Shown here: positions 56,551 through 64,000 of the stretch, in pieces
How positions within the stretch are numbered: position 1 is the first letter of the stretch
Layout of the letters: the number at the start of each line of letters is the position of its first letter
Source: Megascapheus bottae
Lineage: Eukaryota > Chordata > Mammalia > Rodentia > Geomyidae
Assembly (NCBI GenBank): GCA_024803745.1
Contig: JANJXV010000013.1
Coordinates: 33,212,001 to 33,276,000 of the forward strand
Length of the DNA: 64,000 nt
Reading direction: 5' to 3'
Notes under the pieces: generated by a model
Seen by the model: only the letters and a program-made list of their open reading frames with translations
The model's database searches: none
What the model was told of the DNA's origin: nothing
Translations under genes and position numbers: made by a program

Positions 56551-57882
56551 TGATTCCCCTTTTGGTAGGTAAGATCCGATATGCAATATTGGATATGATA
56601 TTTTTAGTTCTTACATACATGGTATACATTCACTCACTTATCCTCACACCCTAACACCTATTTTTTACTCAAGAACACAGCATATGGTCAAGATTTATGT
56701 CTACAGCTTGTATTAGGAGACAGCAGGCCAGCTTGATTTCTAATGGAAAATGCCATTTTAATACTTTCTGAAATGTTTTTCTTAAATCACTATTACAGAC
56801 AGTATTTATGTAGAAATAGTGATGACTCCTGCCCTGTCCTTAAATAGACATGAGCGCTCATGTCCTTGTTCAGAGGATTTCCACCCCATTTGTTTGCTCT
56901 AGAGTGTGCTTCTGACTTTTATTCCTTTCATAGTAGTGTGACAGCAGAATTTAGCACCTCTCAATACAAATCTTTGGTGGTTTTTATGAATTGGTGATAA
57001 AGTAGAACAAATCTGCAAAATAAAGAAAAAGGGTCCATCAAATTTATTCTTTCATTCATATGCTTTGACAAGAGTAATTTTAATTTAATTGTATATGATA
57101 GCATCTCAGTAAATTTGCTATAACGTGTTTTTGAAATTACCTGAACTCCCTTTCTCATTAAGGTATTCAGCTTATAGATAAAGAAATGGAAGAAAAAGAC
57201 ACATTTATTCATCAAGATGGGCACTTGTTGCTGGATTATTTGGGGAAAAGATAGCATCTGCTTCTTTTTAAATACATACTCCATGTACTTGTCTAGAGGC
57301 AAAAGTCATATATTTCAGATAAATGTAGATATAAATTGAATTTGATTTTGTTTTTTATTAGGAAAGTATGCTGAAATACATCCTAAGATGAAGTAGTCTC
57401 AACTAGACAGCTTTGTATATGTTCAACAAATTTTCTGTAATGAGAAAAAGTAAAGGCTCCAGACACTAGTACGTGAATGAATAGTAATACTTTCATTTCA
57501 CACCACATATATCACCTTAATAAAGAACCCAAACCCACTTCAGTTCAAATAAAATATTTGCTTTTATAAATAATATTTCACAAATTTTGGCTAGGTGTGG
57601 ATTCTTACATGGGAAGAATAGACAAACCAATAACCTATCCACTTTCTGCCACTTTTCACCCATGTAATGCTCAACAAATTATTTATACTTACTAAACTTT
57701 ACTCCATTAACAATCCTAAAAGTGTTCAAATTAAAATAATCCATCCCTTATTTTATAATTTGTGGGAGTGAGAAAGGAGCTTTACAAAGTATCTAGCAAA
57801 TGACAAGCACTGTGTGAACTATTTTTAGTAAGATGTTATCTGTCACTGTGTCCTTATTAAACAGCTTGATTTATGCACAGAA
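56551..57882. other. Anonymous AT-rich DNA
   Basis: No repeat recognised. A 113-codon minus-strand frame (56961-57302) is Lys/Phe/Ile-rich as expected of AT-rich chance sequence. Confidence 0.45.
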
Positions 57883-58690
57883 TTAAACTCATTCAACCAC
57901 TATGGAAAGCAGTATGGCAGTGCCTCAAAAGGTTAAACATAGAACTCCCCTATGACCCAGCAATTCCACTACTTGGCATTTACCCAACCATCCAGAATCT
58001 AGGGCATACTAAATCCACTAGCACAACAATGTTCATTGCAGCATTATTCACCATAGCAAAGATATGGAACCAACCTAGATGTCCCTCAGTTGATGAGTGG
58101 ATCAACAAGTTGTGGTATTTGTACACAATGGAATTCTATGCTGCTGTCAGAAAGAATGACATCTCCCCATTTGTTAGGAAATGGAAAGACTTAGAAAAAA
58201 TCCTATTAAGTGAAGTAAGCCAGACTCAAAGGAACTTAGGCTCAATGGTTTCCCTCATTTGTCATAACCAGTAGAAACCGTGGGCTACTAGCAGCGATCT
58301 GCAATAGAGCAAAACCTTGATACATGAGGCCATATAGTATGAAGCTAATTGAAAGGACCTCCAGGATATTGAAACAAAAGCCATATAACAAATGATTGTT
58401 GTCCTTAATGTACTGTTATCCCTCATCTCCTTTGCTGTCCCTTGGGTATCTCATATTGTTACAGTATCTCACTTTGTTATCTGATATATTGAGTTTATTT
58501 GTATTTGGTTATCTGAAACTTGATAGGGAAGGGGGGAAAACCAATACGGGGAGTGGGAGGTGGGTGGGGGGAGGGTAATGGGTACCAAGACATGTGAAAG
58601 GGTATCAATGTATGTGAATTAATACACCTTCTATCTGGCAAATATCATGTAACCTTTTTATTAATTACAATAAAAATATATATAAAAAAT
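57883..58690 (+). mobile_element. Young 5'-truncated L1: last ORF2 residues and 3' UTR
   Basis: It begins just past the cysteine motif (aaactcattcaaccactatg). The ORF2 frame is open to its natural-looking end: [45 protein letters not shown] and a stop at 58272-58274. The 3' UTR with a strong G-rich run (58548-58577) ends in ttacaataaaaatatat and an A-rich tail. Confidence 0.94.
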
Positions 58691-61600
58691 AAATAAAAAG
58701 ACAACCAAGATTCTATGAAACTCAAAGCATCTATTCTAAGGCCCTTAAGTTTAATTATTCTCTATTATTATTATAAAGATTCTCTTTTATTTTCTTTTTG
58801 ATACAGGAATTTCCAAGAATACATTTTGAATTTAAAAAAAAGAACATAAACTCTACTAACATGGCTAACTCACTGACTCACAACAAAGAAATGTAGTTTT
58901 CTCTGTATGTTCATTTTCATGACATGAAATTCTAGTATTTAATCAAAGTGCAAAGTCTACACTAGATGGATTTAATACCAAAACAGATATGCAAGCTTTA
59001 TCTTACAGTATATAACCACAACATCCATTATCACCTTTATTTGTACATAAAGTAAATATATAATCCTAACTAGCTCATGGATAAGCATATTTTAACTCAT
59101 CGAAGTCTTCTCTGGCAATAAAAAGATGTCTAATGGCAAGATTTTATGTTTCAACTAATTTAATAGAAGTACTTCAAGTATATTGTAAACAATATGTAGC
59201 ACTTTAGCAAGCCCAGTTAAGATTTATAGCTAATGTCCACATTCTAATGCTACTTCTTCATTATCTTCTTAAATTCAGTAAACAGAAACAAGTATGCTAT
59301 GATCTGACAATAAGCACCAATTACATATGCACAATAAATTGCCTGTCATCAAGTTATATTATGAAAACAACTTCCTGTTTAAATAAAGTATCATATCTCA
59401 CTAATTAAAACTCAAAAACTTCCGTGAGGGAGAAAACTTCCATACTGTTCACAAATGGTAATAAACCTGAATTGCTGAGAGCCAAATGGGCTCTTAATTC
59501 ATTTGTCTCCATCATACCTCTAGTACTATGTAACTGACATTAGGGCTGAGCCCAGAGAAGTTACTCAGAACAAGGAAAACATGCCCAAAGAAATTATTCT
59601 TCAAAAGCTAACCAACTACGAACCGAAAGTATATACAAGTTGAAAATCTGACCAAACTTAGCCAAAATTGTTTACAATAACTGATTTAGCTCTTTTGCCA
59701 AATTCATGCTTCTGATTCCTTCTTTTCTGCCTCCCAACTCATAAATGGCTTCAATTGACATTTTCTCTTTGTTTTCTCTCACAGACACCTCTTATTCTTT
59801 GTCCCATTTATGCCTACTTATATCCCAAAGATATCCAGACAAAATTTGCAGAATTCACAATCAATATGTTATTTTTCACAGAACATAATGCAGGGTATCC
59901 AGAAAGAGAAATATAAAAGAGATGATCCCTGATCTTAGAAAGGATTATCTATCATGCATTGATTATCTCTTTCACAAGCATTGCACAGTGTAATTTATAC
60001 AAAGCCTCTTGAAGGGGAATACACAAACACTAAGAATGTAACATCAGTTTACAAGTGGCTATCTTTCTATTTCCTAACTAGTAAGATATGTTCACATGTT
60101 TTCCAATGTAAAAATGAGAAGTCAATATCTGGATACATATTTGAATTCACAGTTTATTATCATCAAATGCAGTGTCTTCAATTATACAGCAACAGTGCTG
60201 GGTTTACAGTGGTACAACTGTGGTTGATTTTGCATTCTTACATTACATAGCTATGATACATATGTTGTAACAGTCAAAGCCAGCCATCTAAATTTAAGAG
60301 ATGGATACAAGAGAATGAAACAAAGTATATACAACCCACAAATGGGGGTACCATCTTGTAGGTCTTTATCCTGATTCTGTTTCCAAGTCAGAAAATATCT
60401 TACTTGAACTGGTATGGAGAACAAGGAAACAAAACAAAGCCAAAACAATCTGTGCCACCAATAACACAAGAACATAGGCAAAAAATATGCACAAGAATCA
60501 AGCAAATTTTGTATCACTGTAAAACTTGTAAGTTATAGCTAAGTAAATTGAATCTGTTATTTTTACACTGGGCATGTGTATTACATTGAGTCTACTCTGT
60601 TCTAATAAATTGAATACAATGCATAAAGAAGCATCTTAATACGTTATTACTAATTTTTTATTATACAACTCAAGAATTACATAAAACTGTTCTTTTCACT
60701 CAATTGTCTTGAAACTTTGGGTATAACCGAGGATTAAACTAAAGTACAACTTCACAACAATGATGAATAAAATCTTTGTAAGCAAAACAGAGGCAAACAT
60801 TTTAAACCCACTGAAATGACTTTAAATGGCTCCATTAATTACGAAAATACAAGTTTCTAACAACAAATAAATCTTAATTCACTGTAACAGAATTTCAGTT
60901 AGGAAGAATATATTAGCAAATATTTCTAGGAGAAATCCATGTAAGCACTGAGAAGAGCTTTGAAGAAATAACATTGCATTTATTTTTATAACAACCAGGT
61001 ATTTTTCTAGAATCTTGCCCAGTTATTCAGAGTATACAATGTAGAAAGCAAATTTAGTACACAAGGAAATAAAATGGCATTTGAAGGAAATCATCTGTAT
61101 AACATTTGTAACCAATAATTACACATTTGACAATAGAGATTAATCAAGTGAAAATCATGTGATTTCAGGATAATACTGATATCAAATTACAAATATCAAA
61201 TTTGCAAACCAACTCCTATAATGGTATTTCCCTTTCTACAGCCAGACTTAATAACTGATGGTGTCAATATTTCTCAGACCACAGCTTTAGATTCTTCTAC
61301 AGATATCCCTTTAGATGGAAAAGAATAAATACTAACAAAGACCCACCCTATTTCTCATCTTAGCCTTAAACAACTAAGACCTCATCAATCACTGATAAAT
61401 TCTTTTATAGAAATTCACCTAGGTCCTTGATCTATGTGGAATGCTAAGTGTTGATGTGAGAGTTAAAGAGTGGGTATAACTTAAGTATACTATAAGTGTA
61501 TTTCCCATTAAGAACTATGATTTACAATTTTTAATGGAATTTTTTTCAAATGGTCATATATTTCTTCATATAAACATAACAAGTTGTAAAGCACATTGTA

Positions 61601-61766
61601 AAAATACATTATTATATTAGTCTGTTTCTCTCTTTTGTCTCTCTGTCATCGTCTTTTTTTCTGTTTTTCTCTATTCCTGTATGTGTATGAGAAAAAGAGA
61701 GAGAGAAAAAAGAGGAGGGAACCAGGGAAAATTTCAGGAAAAAAATAAAACAGATTATTAAAAACA
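58691..61766. other. Three-kilobase stretch with no recognisable repeat
   Basis: AT-rich, with no SINE, L1, microsatellite or gene signature I can name. Short frames of 88-89 codons (59981-60250 and 60251-60517 on opposite strands) carry no known motif. It is the longest repeat-free interval in the window. It could hold constrained non-coding sequence or just old unrecognised DNA. Confidence 0.5.
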
Positions 61767-62036
61767 TGAGCTGAGCTCTGTTAGCTCAGGTCTGTAATAT
61801 TAGCTACTAGTAAGCTGATCTAAGGAATGTGGATTCAAAGCCAGCCCAGGTAGAAAAGACTCTGACAGACTTTTCTCTCCAATTAATCACTCAAAAATTG
61901 GAAGTGGCTTAAGTGGTAGAGCATTATTAGCCTTTAGCACAAAGAGGCTCAGAGACAGTGCCCAGTTCCTGAATTTCAAGCCCTACAACTGACTAAATAA
62001 GTAAATAAGTAAATAAATAAATAAATAAATAAATAA
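61767..62036 (+). mobile_element. B1-type/Geo dimeric SINE with (TAAA)n tail
   Basis: tgagctgagctctgttagct, ttcaaagccagcccaggtag, ttttctctccaattaatcac joint, gaagtggcttaagtggtaga, agcacaaagaggctcagaga, cagtgcccagttcctgaatt. The tail is a (TAAA/TAAG) array at 61993-62036. The gaggctcag wording of the right monomer equals that of the IDL-Geo copy at 33137. Confidence 0.87.
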
Positions 62037-62194
62037 CCTGGCTTGCATACTATTTGCTAATCTGTAACCCCCCAGTGCTCTAAAGGAATGCCTCTCTAAA
62101 CAGTTGAGCTCCAGGGTCCTACTAGCAAGATTTAACTTCAACACTTTTCACTTGAATTGTATATCTACTTCTTCACTACTCTAAATGTGACCCA

Positions 62195-62265
62195 GAAATG
62201 AGTAGCAGTATCATTTGGAGCCTTGTTTGAATTGAAAATTTATCTCCTGGATAATTCACTACATG
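62195..62265. mobile_element. Possible MER5/hAT-Charlie relic
   Basis: gtagcagtatcatttggagc, cttgtttgaattgaaaattt and atctcctggataattcacta follow the internal phrase typical of MER5A. Short and diverged. Confidence 0.4.
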
Positions 62266-62930
62266 TATTAGCATAGTGGGGCTCTGAAACTGCTCTCACA
62301 AGAATTCAATTTGACTTTTCTTCAGTGTCTCAAAATTTGAACCTACTAACAACTATTAACTATGCATGGAGGTCCTTTGGGAAAACTGTCATGGAATATA
62401 ACTTCCCCAGATAACAGAAATATACAGTGTACAGACGCCTACAATTACCTGCCTTTAAGATCTTTACTATATAGAGATTTGGATACAGCTAAGTTCCTTT
62501 AGTAGATCTGGTTAAAATTCAAAATGGCAAAGATAAACAAAAATCTTGGCCGGGGGCCCAGAATAAACTATCAAAATGAGTTTCTGCATTCACAAAGCTC
62601 TTGGCTATTTGCACGGAGTCAAAATATAGGTAGAGATTTCAAGTTTGAAACTGGCCCATTTCAATACATCAGTACATCCTGAAAGAACCCCCCAAGGATA
62701 TTCTGATGCTTCAATCTCATGCTTTAACTTTGGATGCTTCTTTTATAAGTGATCTGATAACTTCAGATGATTCATAAACACTGAGAACAGAGTTCTGCCG
62801 TCATTTGTGAATACTTATAAAGATTCACAATAAGAATCTATTCTTACTGAGCTCTGAGAACTGCAATAATGAAATTATCTAAATATAAAGTACTTCCCAA
62901 CACTCACTTGAAGTAGCCATTCAGTGCCAC
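62266..62930. other. Anonymous DNA
   Basis: No feature recognised. Confidence 0.5.
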
Positions 62931-63300
62931 ACAAGACATAGCCAGGATAGTGGCTCAAGTCTATCATCCTAACTAGTTGGAGCTCAAAAAATTATGGTTC
63001 CATTCCACCCCAAGCACATGTATTTCTGAGAATTTACCTCAACCACGACCGAGAATGGCAGGCACCTCTTATTAAAGTTACAAAGGAAACACAATGGCTG
63101 ATACATTGGTTCAAATCTGCATTCCCAGTGTCATGGATAAGCACAAATGGAAATTTTTGCAACCCATGCAGGCCTATGCATTAGGAGAGACCCTATTTTG
63201 AAAATAACCCATGTAGAAAGGGACTGGAGGTGTGTCTCAATGGGAGAGCATCTGCATAGCAACACAAGGGCCTGACTTCAATCTCCAATATTAACCAAAA
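62931..63300 (+). mobile_element. B1-like SINE remnants followed by an ID-like monomer
   Basis: First B1-like piece (agccaggatagtggctcaag, catcctaactagttggagct), then a second (acacaatggctgatacattg, aatctgcattcccagtgtca, taggagagaccctattttga). An ID-like monomer follows at about 63219-63285 (gggactggaggtgtgtctca, gggagagcatctgcatagca). The B1-plus-ID order recalls the B1-dID arrangement of other rodents. Confidence 0.6.
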
Positions 63301-64000
63301 GAAAATTAACATTGACAACATGACAAAGCCACAGATTAATATGAAACCATAATGTTAAGAAGACAAAAAAATCTCACGTCCATAATTACATGTTCTATCT
63401 AACACTCTGGTAAAACATATTATCTTGGTATTCATGCATATTCTTGTGAAGATCTCAGTTTCTAGTTCTACCCAAAGACATGTTGAATAAGTCCTAAAAC
63501 TTCATAAAGCTCAATATTTTGTTTACTCTTTTCTCTCCTGCAGTTAGTCTAAAGCAATATGAAGGTAGCTTGAGGCCCTCAGAGAGCACTAATATCTATC
63601 CTCCATGCATCATTATCATGCCCACCAGATGAGCATCACATGAACATAAGGCTGGGATTAGAAACTCTCCTCCTGAAAACCAACTTTGGAAGCCCAACTT
63701 CACAAATAGGAATCCTTCCTGGGAGGAAGACTTCTGAATTCCATCCCTGAAGTCGCACAGACAGTGAAGGAGACCCTGTCCTCAATCTCTTGGATGGGAA
63801 GACCCAGAAATCCAAATAACTGTTTGATCCTAACGCATAAATAGAAGCCCTGGGTATGACTATTCTAAATAGGAATTATGAATAGACATGCAAACACTTA
63901 TCTAGCCACAATTTCAGATCTAAATACATTCTCTTCCACCCCTAATTGCCATGAAGTAATACTAAGAACTCAATATCTATACTCTACTCAGATTCTTGGG
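63301..64000. other. Anonymous DNA to the window end
   Basis: No repeat or gene recognised. Confidence 0.5.

Noticed and set aside
60251..60517. 88-codon hydrophobic minus-strand frame as a small membrane protein
   Set aside because: Hydrophobic character is expected from AT-rich sequence; no motif, start context or homolog can be supported.
1..64000. Squirrel, murid or hystricognath origin
   Set aside because: The abundant dimeric ID-like/Geo SINE fits Geomyoidea; no murid B2 element or typical murid L1 3' end is visible, and simple ID or B1-dID alone would be expected in squirrels.
1..64000. A novel multi-gene system such as a defence, biosynthetic or viral cluster
   Set aside because: No intact coding region outside transposon fragments is present on either strand, so no such system can be supported here.

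Overview
This window is AT-rich, repeat-dense mammalian DNA with no intact protein-coding gene that I can support. The organism is probably a geomyoid rodent (kangaroo rats, pocket mice, pocket gophers). The diagnostic element is a dimeric SINE with an ID-like, tRNA-Ala-derived left half and a distinctive right half. It matches my recollection of IDL-Geo, a family reported only from Geomyoidea. A second dimeric SINE joins a B1-like left half to the same kind of right half and occurs throughout. The assignment rests on recalled family descriptions, not a database search.

Layout. 1-6300: mostly anonymous AT-rich DNA with two reverse IDL-Geo copies, a B1-type dimer and an old MIR. 6310-8590: a young 5'-truncated L1 nested in older L1 debris, followed by a very young IDL-Geo. 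8600-19600: mainly anonymous sequence with MIR relics, microsatellites and old SINEs. 19630-20870: three IDL-Geo copies in 1.25 kb, each with target-site duplications. 21150-23085: one old MaLR-like solo LTR and one weaker LTR-like segment. 25150-28365: several L1 3' fragments and SINEs. 29120-38830: a dense mixture of SINEs and L1 tails, including an L1 inserted into a SINE and an apparent SINE-L1 chimera. 39254-41506: the longest L1 (about 2.25 kb), covering the end of the ORF2 reverse transcriptase and the whole C-terminal region. 44140-44620: a SINE broken by a large pyrimidine and CTG microsatellite tract. 50041-52675: an old L1 whose 3' tail received a processed pseudogene of C4orf33 (UPF0462), itself later hit by an IDL-Geo. 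54095-58690: two more L1 3' ends. 58690-61760: about 3 kb with no recognisable repeat. The last 2 kb holds further SINEs.

How the parts relate: this is a record of L1-driven retrotransposition. L1 copies supply the machinery; IDL-Geo, the B1-type dimer and the C4orf33 retrocopy are its passengers. Target-site duplications, A-rich tails and nesting order can be read for many copies. The only CpG-rich patch (about 52550-52660) was imported by the retrocopy as its parent's 5' leader, so it should not be taken for a local promoter. I found no tRNA or rRNA gene, CRISPR array, operon or bacterial/viral gene system. The most interesting observations are the SINE-L1 chimera, a 22-bp in-place inversion in an L1 tail, the tRNA-like appearance of the supposedly unrelated right SINE monomer, a pair of nearly identical young IDL-Geo copies, and a run of short perfect tandem duplications.
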